DNA of 26,536 bases, taken from the NCBI GenBank assembly GCA_937983075.1, contig CALKAQ010000125.1, positions 1-26,536 on the forward strand, written 5' to 3'. Origin of the DNA: an uncultured bacterium. GTDB taxonomy: Bacteria; Bacillota; Limnochordia; DTU080; JAAYLA01. Positions 7,619 to 15,790 of the stretch are shown here, one piece after another (positions within the stretch are counted from its first letter, which is position 1; each line of letters opens with the position of its first letter). A model generated the notes under the pieces. It ran no database searches. It saw only the letters and a program-made list of their open reading frames with translations, and was not told the DNA's origin. Both the position numbers and the translations under genes were made by a program.

Positions 7619-8221
7619 ATATGGTAAAAAGAGGTTATTCCACCTTAGGTATTGGGATGGATTGACACGCTTAGCTCGTTATGGTATTGTAAAACCATAC
7701 ATTTGTTCGACTCTTTTGCGTTGATTTTGTTTCTTTTGGCGAACATACATTCCTTTTCAGGCCTGTTCTCGCATGCGTTGTCTTATTCCTTGACTGATCT
7801 TCTGGTGGGCCCAAGTTGGATTTCCCGTCGTACCAAGCTTGTGCTCGATCATGAGTTTGATTGAGTTGCAATTGCCGGACAACCCGCACTTCCACATTTT
7901 ACTTCCCAACCTGAGGGACGGTAACTTGTAGAGGTCAGGCAATCACGGCGATGACCGTGTCAAGGCTTGCTGAAATTCCCTGATGGTATTTGTGAAGCGC
8001 CGTCAAACTTGCATAGGAACGAAATGGCAGGGGAAGGTTAAATAGGCACGATATCCTCGATCTTGCTGGTCCCTGTGATACCGGAATGCTTGCCTTGCTG
8101 AACAAATTTAACGCATATTGGCTTCAACCGAATGACGATCAATCAATTCGGCTCCGCTGGGTCTAACGAATTTTGCCATTTTCTATCTTGGTTTTTGTCA
8201 GAAACTGGAGTGACTAACCTA
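7619..8221. other. About 600 bases without a convincing gene
   Basis: This gap between spoIVFB and rng is visibly more AT-rich than its flanks. It contains one consensus promoter (7662-7690). The plus-strand frame from 7652 (70 codons) and minus-strand frames across 7671-7942 have no recognisable motif and no ribosome-binding site. No terminator-like stem, tRNA or terminal inverted repeat was found by eye. It may hold a non-coding RNA or the remains of a small inserted element; neither can be shown. Confidence 0.5.
7662..7690 (+). promoter_or_regulatory. Sigma-A-type promoter in the spoIVFB-rng gap
   Basis: TTGACA at 7662-7667, a 17-base spacer, then TATTGT at 7685-7690. Transcription would begin near 7697, more than 500 bases before the rng start, so it implies either a long leader or a separate small RNA. 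Confidence 0.55.
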
Positions 8222-9937
8222 ATGAAGCGGGAGATTGTCATCAATGCCGCTTTTGGAGAGACGCGAGCCGCAATTTTGGAGGATCGGCGTCTTGTAGAGC
8301 TGTATGTTGAACGCGAGGCAAACCAGCGAGTTGTTGGAAACATTTATTTGGGGCGAGTTGAAAACGTGTTGCCGGGCATGCAGGCCGCGTTTGTCAACAT
8401 CGGTTTGGAACGGAATGCCTTTTTGTATGTTGACGACGCGCTGGCTTATCGCGACTTTAACGGAAATGACGTCGACGCGATCGATTCCATGCGGAATCAC
8501 GTTTCTCGTCCCCGATCCATCACCGAAATCGTTCACGAAGGCCAACCCATACTCGTCCAAGTCACCAAAGAACCCTTAGGCACCAAAGGGGCCCGAGTCG
8601 TCACCAACTTGTCGATTCCAGGACGTTACTTGGTTCTCATGCCGACGGTCGATTACATTGGTATATCGCGGCGTATACAGGACGAAGCCGAGCGGGAACG
8701 ATTGCGCGAAATCGCCAAGCGCATTTGCCCGGCGGGCTTCGGATTGATTGTGCGAACGGTGGCGGAGGGGCGTTCCGAAGAAGAACTTATGCAGGACGCT
8801 GAGTTCCTCACTCGCATGTGGAAAGACATTGAGGCACGTGCACGTGACGCCAAGCCACCGGCTCTGGTATATAAAGACTACGATTTGGTGTATCGGCTGA
8901 CGCGGGACCGATTTACGAACGAGATCCACAAATTTGTGATCGATTCGGAACCGCTCTATCGGAAAGTCATCCACTTGCTGGATTTTTTGGCGCCGCATCT
9001 GAAAGACCGGGTGTATCGCTATCACGAAGGACCGCCCATTTTCGACGCGTATGGCATCGAAAAACAGATCGACCAAGCGTTGGAACCGCGCGTCTGGCTC
9101 AACTGCGGCGGTTATTTGGTCATCGATCATTCGGAAGCGCTCACCAGCATCGATGTCAATACGGGGCGGTACATTGGCACGACCAATCTGTCGGACACCG
9201 TTCTCAAGACCAACCTCGAAGCGGCCGAAGAAATAGCGCGTCAGCTCCGGCTGCGTGACATCGGCGGCATTATCATCATCGATTTTATCGACATGGACTC
9301 CAAAGAAGACGAGATGAAGGTGCTCGCCAAACTCGAGGAAGCGGTGCGCCGTGACAAAACCCGGACGCATATTCTCGGGTTTACCAATCTCGGCCTTGTG
9401 GAAATGACCCGCAAGAAAGTCAAACAAGACATTGAAGATCTTTTTCACAAAGAGTGTCCTACGTGTCGGGGAAGCGGGCAAATCCTCAGTGAAACAACCG
9501 TGGCTTATCGGGTGCAGCGCGAGATCAAGCGAGTGGCCCGAGAGTCTGACGCTGAAGCGATGCTGATCGCATGCCACCCGTCGGTAGCCGCGGTGATCAT
9601 CGGTTCAGGTGGAGCGAACTTGCGGCGATTGGAGGAGTCCATCAAGAAGACCGTCTTCCTTAAAGGCACTGAAGGTCTTGCCATCGATGACGTACGCTTT
9701 CTCGCCATGGGCACGCGGGCAGAAGTCGAGCGACAAGCGCTGCCTGTACACGAAGGTCAAGTGCTCGACATCCAAGTAGAAGAGCCGCATGTGTCCAATC
9801 CGAGGGATGGCATCGCCCGCGTGGAAGGTTATGTTCTCGACATCGAGGGTGCAGGGCATCATGTCGGCAAAAAGCTGCAAGTTGAAATCACTCGGGTATT
9901 TCGCACGTACGCGAAAGGCAGGATGGTTGCTCGCTGA
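8222..9937 (+). CDS. rng: Ribonuclease G/E family endoribonuclease
   Basis: A 571-residue single-strand-specific endoribonuclease acting in rRNA maturation and mRNA decay. An S1 RNA-binding domain lies at about residues 36-110 (NIYLGRVENVLPGMQAAFVN, GLERNAFL). The DNase-I-like catalytic core carries the two metal-binding aspartates in SIDVNTGRY (~311) and IIIIDFIDM (~357). The zinc-link CPTCRGSG (~412-419) shared with RNase E follows, then a ~150-residue C-terminal part. Length is that of Firmicutes RNase E/G proteins, without the long E. coli RNase E scaffold tail. ATG 8222 was chosen because MKREIVINA is the family start and GGAG lies upstream; the 30 codons before it resemble nothing. Its place between spoIVFB and rplU is common in clostridial and Paenibacillus-like genomes. 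Confidence 0.96.
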   Translation: MKREIVINAAFGETRAAILEDRRLVELYVEREANQRVVGNIYLGRVENVLPGMQAAFVNIGLERNAFLYVDDALAYRDFNGNDVDAIDSMRNHVSRPRSITEIVHEGQPILVQVTKEPLGTKGARVVTNLSIPGRYLVLMPTVDYIGISRRIQDEAERERLREIAKRICPAGFGLIVRTVAEGRSEEELMQDAEFLTRMWKDIEARARDAKPPALVYKDYDLVYRLTRDRFTNEIHKFVIDSEPLYRKVIHLLDFLAPHLKDRVYRYHEGPPIFDAYGIEKQIDQALEPRVWLNCGGYLVIDHSEALTSIDVNTGRYIGTTNLSDTVLKTNLEAAEEIARQLRLRDIGGIIIIDFIDMDSKEDEMKVLAKLEEAVRRDKTRTHILGFTNLGLVEMTRKKVKQDIEDLFHKECPTCRGSGQILSETTVAYRVQREIKRVARESDAEAMLIACHPSVAAVIIGSGGANLRRLEESIKKTVFLKGTEGLAIDDVRFLAMGTRAEVERQALPVHEGQVLDIQVEEPHVSNPRDGIARVEGYVLDIEGAGHHVGKKLQVEITRVFRTYAKGRMVAR

Positions 9938-9942
9938 GTTGA

Positions 9943-9971
9943 TTGACACTGCCTATGCCCTATGCTAAGAT
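9943..9971 (+). promoter_or_regulatory. Promoter of the rplU-prp-rpmA operon
   Basis: Consensus -35 TTGACA (9943-9948), a 17-base spacer and -10 TAAGAT (9966-9971) lie just after the rng stop. The start point would be near 9978, giving a leader of about 145 bases before rplU. Confidence 0.8.
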
Positions 9972-9977
9972 TTTTAG

Positions 9978-10110
9978 GTACGTTTGCCTACCGCCACGAT
10001 CGATTGCGGATCGTGGGTGCTGTAGGAAGCGGAAGCCGCACGTCATGGGCTTGCAAATGGCCGAAGGAGCATCAATTCGGTCTGCCTGATTGACGGCGAG
10101 CCTATACGGA
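9978..10110 (+). ncRNA. Probable ribosomal protein L21 leader RNA
   Basis: The rplU leader folds into a nested hairpin: outer stem CCTAC (9987-9991) with GTAGG (10022-10026), inner stem CCACGATC (9994-10001) with GATCGTGG (10009-10016). The GTGCT internal-loop strand lies on the 3' side. Firmicutes rplU operons usually carry an L21 leader here that is thought to bind L21 for feedback. Position and shape fit, but the consensus was not matched base by base, and the ends are approximate. Confidence 0.5.
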
Positions 10111-10122
10111 GGGAGAAACCCC

Positions 10123-10434
10123 ATGTTTGCGATTGTCGAAACTGGTGGAAAGCAGTATCGCGTCGCCGAAGGCGACACGGTTGACGTAGAAAAGCTGGAT
10201 GCCGAGGTTGACGCAAAGGTTGAGCTCGACCGCGTCACATTGCTGCAGGCTGACGGCACCGTGCGTATTGGCACGCCGTATGTCGAGGGTGCCAAGGTTA
10301 TCGCACGTGTTGTGAAGCAAGGAAAGGGCCCGAAGATCCGCGGGTTCGTCTACAAACCGAAGAAAAACTATCGACGCCGGTTCGGCCACCGCCAGCCTTT
10401 TACGCGTATTCAAATTGAAAAGATTGAAGGGTAA
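10123..10434 (+). CDS. rplU: 50S ribosomal protein L21
   Basis: A 103-residue large-subunit ribosomal protein that binds 23S rRNA. It has the family start MFAIVETGGKQYRV, the middle segment GTPYVEGAKVIARVV and the C-terminal signature GHRQPFTRIQIEKI. Length matches bacterial L21 (~103). ATG 10123 is preceded by GGAGGGAG; an upstream in-frame codon at 10090 is rejected because it adds residues absent from the family. It is the first gene of the rplU-prp-rpmA operon, with a strong promoter and a structured leader upstream. Confidence 0.98.
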   Translation: MFAIVETGGKQYRVAEGDTVDVEKLDAEVDAKVELDRVTLLQADGTVRIGTPYVEGAKVIARVVKQGKGPKIRGFVYKPKKNYRRRFGHRQPFTRIQIEKIEG

Positions 10435-10439
10435 GACGC

Positions 10440-10784
10440 GTGATCTCGATCGAGGTCATTCGAACGCCCACCGGTGAAGTCATCGAGTTTACCGCCCACG
10501 GACATGCCGGATATGACGATTGGGGACAGGATATTGTATGTGCTGCCGTATCGGCACTAACTTTATCGGCAGTCAACGGGCTAATGGCTCACGCACAGTT
10601 GCAGCCCGATGTCCGGGCGGATGAAAAGACCGGGCTTCTCCATTGTCGCCTGCACCCGGACATGTTGCGGGGTGAGGCCGGCATCAAGGCCCAGGCAATT
10701 CTTGAGACCATGGTCACCGGTTTGGAGGAAATCGCCAAGCTTTATTCGGACCACATCGAGGTAAAGGAGGTCGTCCGAACATGA
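10440..10784 (+). CDS. prp: Ribosomal-processing cysteine protease Prp
   Basis: A 114-residue cytoplasmic cysteine protease that removes the N-terminal extension of ribosomal protein L27 in Firmicutes. The catalytic dyad is visible as His22 in FTAHGHAGYDDWG and Cys34 in GQDIVCAAVSAL, the same numbering as in the Staphylococcus enzyme. The start is GTG 10440, 5 bases after rplU, with GAAGGG upstream. Its stop overlaps the rpmA start (ATGA), so protease and substrate are translated together. The family was formerly called YsxB or DUF464. Confidence 0.95.
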   Translation: MISIEVIRTPTGEVIEFTAHGHAGYDDWGQDIVCAAVSALTLSAVNGLMAHAQLQPDVRADEKTGLLHCRLHPDMLRGEAGIKAQAILETMVTGLEEIAKLYSDHIEVKEVVRT

Positions 10785-11080
10785 TCCGCATGAACTTGCA
10801 GTTCTTCGCGTCGAAGAAGGGTGTAGGCAGCACGCGGAACGGTCGCGATTCGAAGTCGAAGCGCCTAGGGGTCAAGCGCCACGACGGTCAGTTCGTCACC
10901 GCAGGCAGCATTTTGGTTCGCCAGCGCGGTACGAAGGTCCGGCCGGGTGTCGGTGTGGGCATCGGCAAAGATGACACGCTCTACGCGAAGATCGACGGCT
11001 ATGTGTCGTTCGAACGTGTGGGCAAGAACGGCAAACGGGTCAGCGTATACCCGGAGGAGCTCGTCGCCACGACAGCCTAA
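10781..11080 (+). CDS. rpmA: 50S ribosomal protein L27 with cleavable N-terminal extension
   Basis: A 99-residue ribosomal protein whose N-terminus reaches the peptidyl-transferase centre. It begins MIRMNLQFFA followed by SKKGVGSTRNGRDS. The first ten residues are the Firmicutes extension removed by Prp between Ala10 and Ser11. The body has LGVKRHDGQFV, ILVRQRGTK and DDTLYAKIDGYV, all typical of L27. AAAGGAGG at 10763-10770 supports the ATG at 10781 over a second ATG at 10790. It is the last gene of the rplU-prp-rpmA group; a hairpin follows before obg. Confidence 0.98.
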   Translation: MIRMNLQFFASKKGVGSTRNGRDSKSKRLGVKRHDGQFVTAGSILVRQRGTKVRPGVGVGIGKDDTLYAKIDGYVSFERVGKNGKRVSVYPEELVATTA

Positions 11081-11137
11081 AATATTCCAAACGGCGGGGA
11101 ATGCGGCGGAAAGCAGCACCACCCGCAGGCGGTCGCG

Positions 11138-11173
11138 AGGGCCCGGACACCTGTGGAAGGTGTGCCGGGCCCT
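11138..11173 (+). terminator. GC-rich hairpin between rpmA and obg
   Basis: The arm AGGGCCCGGACACC (11138-11151) pairs with 11159-11173 in a 14-bp stem with one bulged G and a 7-base loop. The following bases are TTGTCGT, a weak T run, so this is probably a partial terminator or attenuator that lowers obg transcription relative to the ribosomal protein genes. Confidence 0.55.
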
Positions 11174-11211
11174 TGTCGTGTAGAGCATTCCAGTGCATGG
11201 AGGCGGCAGAG

Positions 11212-12528
11212 ATGTTTGTCGATCAAGCGCGCATTTTCGTTCAAGCCGGGGCGGGAGGAAACGGTGTTGTTTCGTGGCGCCGTGAAAAATATGTCCCACA
11301 AGGCGGACCGGACGGAGGAGACGGCGGCAGGGGCGGTTCCGTTTTTTTGGAGGCGACCGGTGATCTCACCACGCTCATCGATTTCCGCTATCAACCGCGC
11401 TATAAGGCGGAACGCGGCGGTCATGGCCAAGGCGGCAAAAGGCACGGCAAAAATGGCGAGGACCGTGTGATCAAGGTTCCCGTGGGAACACAAGTCTTCG
11501 ACGATGAAACCGGCGAGCTGCTTGTCGATTTGGTTGAGCCGGGGCAGCGCTGGCTTGCTGCGCGGGGCGGCCGAGGAGGCAGGGGCAATGCCCGTTTTGT
11601 GACGCCGCAGCGCCAAGCGCCTGCGTTCGCCGAAAAAGGCGAGTCGGGAGAAGAGCGTTGGCTCCGTTTGGAACTCAAGCTTTTGGCGGATGTCGGCCTG
11701 GTGGGCTACCCCAACGCCGGAAAATCGACGTTGATTTCGGTGATTTCAGCGGCTCGCCCGAAAATTGCCGATTACCCGTTTACCACCCTTGTACCGAATC
11801 TCGGCGTCGTATCGATTGAAGAGGGCAAGAGTTTTGTCGTGGCCGATATTCCCGGCCTCATTGAGGGGGCTCATGCCGGAGTCGGTTTGGGACACGATTT
11901 CCTGCGGCACGTGGAAAGAACCCAGGTGTTGGCTCACATTGTCGATGCTTCGGGCCGGGAAGGGCGTTCGCCGGTGGATGATCTGCGGGTGATCGACCGT
12001 GAGCTGGAAGCATATGGAGCGGGTTTGTCGGAACGTCCGCAAATCATCGTCGCCAATAAAATGGATTTGCCTGAAGCACGGGAGAATCTGCCGGCCATCG
12101 AGGCTTACGGGGCGGAGCGAGGACGGGAAGTCATTCCTATATCGGCTGTGACCGGTGAGGGCGTGCGAAAGCTCGTCTTCGCATTGTGGCAGGAAGTCGA
12201 GAAAGCCCGCGGCATCGCCGCGAAAGAACGGGAACAACAAGCCGCCGAGGTGCAGCATACGTTCAGAGCGGCCGCCGACAGGCCGGAGCGGCGCCGCGGG
12301 CCGCGGCTCGACGAGTTTGAGATTCGCGTTGAAGCGGACGGCTTTGTTGTGGAAGGAGAAGGCATCCGCAATTTATTGGAACGACTCGACTTTAATCATG
12401 AAGGATCGCTCCGGTACTTCCAAAGTCTCATGGCACGCATTGGCCTCAATGAGGCGCTGAGGCGCAAAGGAGCTTCTCACGGCGATTTGGTGCGCATATA
12501 TGATTTCGAGTTTGAATTTATGGATTGA
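11212..12528 (+). CDS. obg: Obg family GTPase
   Basis: A 438-residue GTPase involved in 50S subunit assembly, the stringent response and, in Bacillus, entry into sporulation. The glycine-rich Obg fold occupies residues 1-~155 (GAGGNGVVSWRREKYVPQGG, PDGGDGGRGG). The G domain has G1 GYPNAGKSTL (~165-174), G2 around FTTLVPNLG, G3 DIPGLIEGA (~211) and G4 NKMD (~282). The C-terminal OCT domain (~363-438) begins DEFEIRVEADGFVV. ATG 11212 lies 8 bases after GGAGG, and MFVDQARIFV is the family start. The spo0B gene found between rpmA and obg in B. subtilis is absent here. Confidence 0.97.
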   Translation: MFVDQARIFVQAGAGGNGVVSWRREKYVPQGGPDGGDGGRGGSVFLEATGDLTTLIDFRYQPRYKAERGGHGQGGKRHGKNGEDRVIKVPVGTQVFDDETGELLVDLVEPGQRWLAARGGRGGRGNARFVTPQRQAPAFAEKGESGEERWLRLELKLLADVGLVGYPNAGKSTLISVISAARPKIADYPFTTLVPNLGVVSIEEGKSFVVADIPGLIEGAHAGVGLGHDFLRHVERTQVLAHIVDASGREGRSPVDDLRVIDRELEAYGAGLSERPQIIVANKMDLPEARENLPAIEAYGAERGREVIPISAVTGEGVRKLVFALWQEVEKARGIAAKEREQQAAEVQHTFRAAADRPERRRGPRLDEFEIRVEADGFVVEGEGIRNLLERLDFNHEGSLRYFQSLMARIGLNEALRRKGASHGDLVRIYDFEFEFMD

Positions 12529-12612
12529 GGTTCGGAAGGAACCGATCCGCTCGATGCCGAAACGCACCATGAATACGTAATGAGAAAGGGGCAGCTCGTC
12601 CGCGTATGATGG

Positions 12613-13752
12613 ATCGTAGCGAATGCCTTCCGCAAGGCTAATCGTATTATCGTTAAACTAGGTACGAGTACCATCACCTATCCAAACGGAAAACTCAACT
12701 ATGGTTTGCTCGAACAAATTGTTCGTCAGCTCAGCGACGTTGCCAATCGAGGCAAAGAGGTCATTGTCGTTACCTCCGGTGCGGTTGGTGCTGGGCTGAG
12801 CCGTCTCGGACTGACCGAGCGTCCGAAGACGATTCCGGAAAAGCAGGCTGCTGCGGCGGTTGGCCAAGGGCTTCTCATGCAGACGTACGAGACGCTCTTC
12901 AGCCAATACGGGCATATTGTCGCTCAGGTGTTGTTGACTCGCGGCGATATCACCGACCGCAATCGTCACCTCAATGCCCGAAACACCTTGGTCACGCTAC
13001 TCAAGAAAGGTGTCATCCCGATCATCAACGAAAACGACACGGTTTCGGTCGACGAGCTCCGCTTTGGCGACAACGACCGTCTTGCCGCGCTGGTGTCGGG
13101 TTTGGTTGACGCCGACCTTTTGATCCTCCTGTCGGATGTCGACGGGGTGTATGACGCCGATCCACGGAGTTCGGAAAACGCACGACTCATTCCCCTCATC
13201 ACCGATCCCACGGAATGGTTTGACGTGGCAGGTGGTCCCGGATCCCGATTCAGCAGCGGAGGCATGGCCACCAAGCTGCAAGCTGCGCACATCGCTATTC
13301 AGCAAGGATGTGCCGTCATCGTCGCCAACGGTTCCAGACCGGGGGTCATTTACGATATCTTGGCCGGTGAACCGGTTGGAAGCCTATTTTTGCCGGAAGA
13401 GCGGCGCCTCGACATGCGCAAGCGGTGGATCGCCTTGTTTCAAACTCCTCAAGGCGAATTAGAGGTCGACGACGGAGCGAGCGCCGCCATTCTGTACCAA
13501 GGCAAAAGCTTGTTGGCCATCGGGGTAACGGCGGTGCGGGGAAATTTTGAACGGGGCGATCTCGTGCAAGTGTTTGACTCAACACGTCAGGAAATTGCAC
13601 GTGGACTGGTCAATTATTCATCCGAACAGATGGAGAAGATTAAGGGACAGCCTACGGAGGCGATTCCCGGACTGCTCGGACAAGATATCGACGACGAAGT
13701 GATTCACCGAGACAATCTTGTCATTACCTACGTACAAGCAAAGGAGTCGTGA
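12613..13752 (+). CDS. proB: Glutamate 5-kinase, start codon uncertain
   Basis: Phosphorylates glutamate in the first step of proline synthesis. The kinase domain shows the ATP/glutamate motif RIIVKLGTSTIT, then VTSGAVGAG, IPIINENDTVSVDELRFGDND and SDVDGVY, followed by a C-terminal PUA domain (~280-379). The family N-terminus RIIVKLGTST is encoded from 12643. However, the reading frame back to the in-frame stop at 12607-12609 contains no ATG, GTG, TTG or CTG. The first canonical start is TTG 12706, which would remove the essential Lys of KLGTS. The coordinates given begin at ATC 12613, the first codon after that stop, and give a normal length of 379. A rare AUC/AUU start, or an indel near the out-of-frame ATGs at 12606 and 12609, would explain this. 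Confidence 0.85.
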   Translation: MVANAFRKANRIIVKLGTSTITYPNGKLNYGLLEQIVRQLSDVANRGKEVIVVTSGAVGAGLSRLGLTERPKTIPEKQAAAAVGQGLLMQTYETLFSQYGHIVAQVLLTRGDITDRNRHLNARNTLVTLLKKGVIPIINENDTVSVDELRFGDNDRLAALVSGLVDADLLILLSDVDGVYDADPRSSENARLIPLITDPTEWFDVAGGPGSRFSSGGMATKLQAAHIAIQQGCAVIVANGSRPGVIYDILAGEPVGSLFLPEERRLDMRKRWIALFQTPQGELEVDDGASAAILYQGKSLLAIGVTAVRGNFERGDLVQVFDSTRQEIARGLVNYSSEQMEKIKGQPTEAIPGLLGQDIDDEVIHRDNLVITYVQAKES

Positions 13753-13757
13753 TCAAG

Positions 13758-15026
13758 ATGTTCGAAGAGGTGACAACGTACGACGAAGCCCGCACCAAGG
13801 CGCTTGCCGCCCGGAAGGCTGCGCGCGGTCTCGCAGTGTGCTCGTCCGCAGTCAAAGACGCGGCGCTGCACGCGATGGCTGACGCGCTGATCGAGCGGCA
13901 GGAGGAAATTTTGGCGGCCAACCGGCGTGATTTGGAACAGGCGAAGGCGGATGGCTTGTCCGCGGCGTTCATCGATCGCCTGACGCTCAACGAAGAGCGC
14001 ATTCGCGGCATGGCGGACGGCTTGCGTGAAGTGGCCGCTCTGCCTGATCCGGTGGGAGAAATCGAGCGCATGTGGCGCCGGCCGAATGGTCTGCAAATCG
14101 GTCGGATGCGTGTGCCGCTCGGGGTCGTCGGCATCATTTACGAAGGCCGCCCCAATGTGACGGCAGACGCAGCCGGGCTTTGTCTGAAGGCGGGAAATGC
14201 CGTCGTCTTGCGGGGAAGCAGCAGCGCCATTCATTCCAACAAGGCAATTGCCCGCATTTTGTCGGAGGCGGCCGAAAAAGCCGGTTTGCCCGCGGGAGCC
14301 ATCAACTTAATTGAAGACACCGATCGTGCAGTCGTACAGTCGATGATGCGTCTCAACGGCATGATTGATGTTCTCATTCCGCGCGGCGGGGCCGGTCTCA
14401 TTCGAAGCGTGATCGAGAACGCGACGGTCCCTGTGATCGAGACGGGGACAGGCAACTGCCACGTTTACGTCGACGCATCGGCTGATCTCGATATGGCCCA
14501 TGCCATCGTCGTCAATGCGAAGACGCAGCGACCCGGGGTGTGCAATGCGGCTGAAACGCTGTTGGTCCACCGGGACGTTGCCGAGACGTTCTTGCCTCGC
14601 GTCGCTGAAACGCTGATCAATGTCGGCGTGGAGTTGCGTGGATGCCCGGCGGCACGGGGTATTGTTGCGGACATGAAGCCGGCGGCCGATGAAGATTGGG
14701 ACGAGGAATATTTGGACCTTACGCTTGCTGTTCGGGTGGTCGACAGCTTGGATGAGGCGATTGAACACATTGAACGGCACGGCACCGGCCATTCCGAAAG
14801 TATCGTGACATCCGACTACGCAGCCTCCCGACGCTTTTTGCAGGAAGTCGATGCTGCTGCGGTGTATGTCAACGCTTCCACTCGTTTTACTGACGGCAAT
14901 GTCTTTGGATTTGGTGCGGAGATCGGCATCAGCACGCAGAAATTGCACGCGCGTGGGCCGATGGGATTGCAGGAGTTGACGACGACGAAGTATGTCGTCT
15001 TGGGTGAAGGCCAAATTCGCGAATGA
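13758..15026 (+). CDS. proA: Gamma-glutamyl phosphate reductase
   Basis: A 422-residue NADPH-dependent reductase of the aldehyde dehydrogenase fold that makes glutamate 5-semialdehyde, the second step to proline. Family segments seen are VPLGVVGIIYEGRPNVTADAAGLC, LRGSSSAIHSN, the catalytic cysteine in TQRPGVCNAAETLLVH (~262), and C-terminal FGFGAEIGISTQKLHARGPMGL. ATG 13758 is preferred because AAAGGAG lies about 11 bases upstream. The in-frame GTG at 13749 overlaps the proB stop but is only two bases from that site. It is directly coupled to proB, with which it forms a functional pair. Confidence 0.97.
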   Translation: MFEEVTTYDEARTKALAARKAARGLAVCSSAVKDAALHAMADALIERQEEILAANRRDLEQAKADGLSAAFIDRLTLNEERIRGMADGLREVAALPDPVGEIERMWRRPNGLQIGRMRVPLGVVGIIYEGRPNVTADAAGLCLKAGNAVVLRGSSSAIHSNKAIARILSEAAEKAGLPAGAINLIEDTDRAVVQSMMRLNGMIDVLIPRGGAGLIRSVIENATVPVIETGTGNCHVYVDASADLDMAHAIVVNAKTQRPGVCNAAETLLVHRDVAETFLPRVAETLINVGVELRGCPAARGIVADMKPAADEDWDEEYLDLTLAVRVVDSLDEAIEHIERHGTGHSESIVTSDYAASRRFLQEVDAAAVYVNASTRFTDGNVFGFGAEIGISTQKLHARGPMGLQELTTTKYVVLGEGQIRE

Positions 15027-15095
15027 CGGTGTGCGAAGTTTGCTTTGCGCTGAAAAGCCCGCTCGGGCCAATATGTGGCAAGAGAGAGGTTTGGT

Positions 15096-15737
15096 GTGTC
15101 GGAACAGCAGCTTGATCGTGTAAAGCGAATTGGCGTATTTGGCGGCACCTTTGATCCACCTCATGTTGGGCACTTGGCGGCGGCCGAGCACGTTCGCCAG
15201 GTGCACCACTTGGATCAAGTGATTTTTGTGCCGGTAGGAAAGCCGCCGCATAAAGCAAGCGACCGCCTGACATCGGCTCGTCACCGTTATTTGATGACGG
15301 TGTTGGCGACATTGGAGAACCCCCATTTTACCGTTTCTCGGGTCGAAATCGATCGCCGGGGCATTTCGTACACAGTCGATACACTGCGTCAGCTGAGGGC
15401 GGAGTTCGGCGAAGAAAACGAGTATTTCTTCCTCATCGGCTACGACGCTTTAAACGCGTTTCATACATGGCGAGAACCGGAGCAGATATTGCAGATGTGT
15501 CGCTTGATCGCGCTTGCGCGGCCGGGGTACTCGCTCCATGAGCTGCCTGAGAAGCTCGGCTCGCTCTATACGGATTTTCGAGACCGAATCATCATTGCGG
15601 AAATGCCTCAATTCGATGTCTCGTCCCGTGAAATTCGTGAGCAAATCGCGGAAGGGGCTTCCGTTCGATACCGAGTCCATGAATTGGTGCTAAATTACAT
15701 AGAACGGTTCGGCTTGTACCGCGAGGCCTCAAGGTGA
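15096..15737 (+). CDS. nadD: Nicotinate-nucleotide adenylyltransferase
   Basis: A 213-residue enzyme joining nicotinate mononucleotide and ATP into deamido-NAD, a core step of NAD synthesis. The nucleotidyltransferase motif GGTFDPPHVGHL (~16-27) and the late SSREIREQI motif are both present, as is the substrate loop VGKPPHK. The start is GTG 15096, close after AGAGAGG; GTG 15075 is possible but weaker. It stands first in nadD-yqeK-LCP-rsfS-yqeM, the order long known from Bacillus except for the added LCP gene. Confidence 0.95.
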   Translation: MSEQQLDRVKRIGVFGGTFDPPHVGHLAAAEHVRQVHHLDQVIFVPVGKPPHKASDRLTSARHRYLMTVLATLENPHFTVSRVEIDRRGISYTVDTLRQLRAEFGEENEYFFLIGYDALNAFHTWREPEQILQMCRLIALARPGYSLHELPEKLGSLYTDFRDRIIIAEMPQFDVSSREIREQIAEGASVRYRVHELVLNYIERFGLYREASR

Positions 15738-15790
15738 CGTCTGTCGAAAACGCTTCAAGTATATGTGATGGCAGTGAAAGAGGGGCACGG

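Noticed and set aside
7652..7864. 70-codon plus-strand frame between spoIVFB and rng
   Set aside because: The promoter at 7662-7690 lies inside it, there is no ribosome site, and the product has no recognisable motif.
7757..8100. Possible insertion-element or group II intron remnant
   Set aside because: No terminal repeats, domain V-like hairpin or transposase motif could be found on either strand.
8576..9577. Open frame on the minus strand opposite rng (333 codons)
   Set aside because: A shadow of the RNase G reading frame with no recognisable domain.
14307..15326. Open frame on the minus strand opposite proA and nadD (339 codons)
   Set aside because: Spans two conserved genes in antisense and shows no family features.
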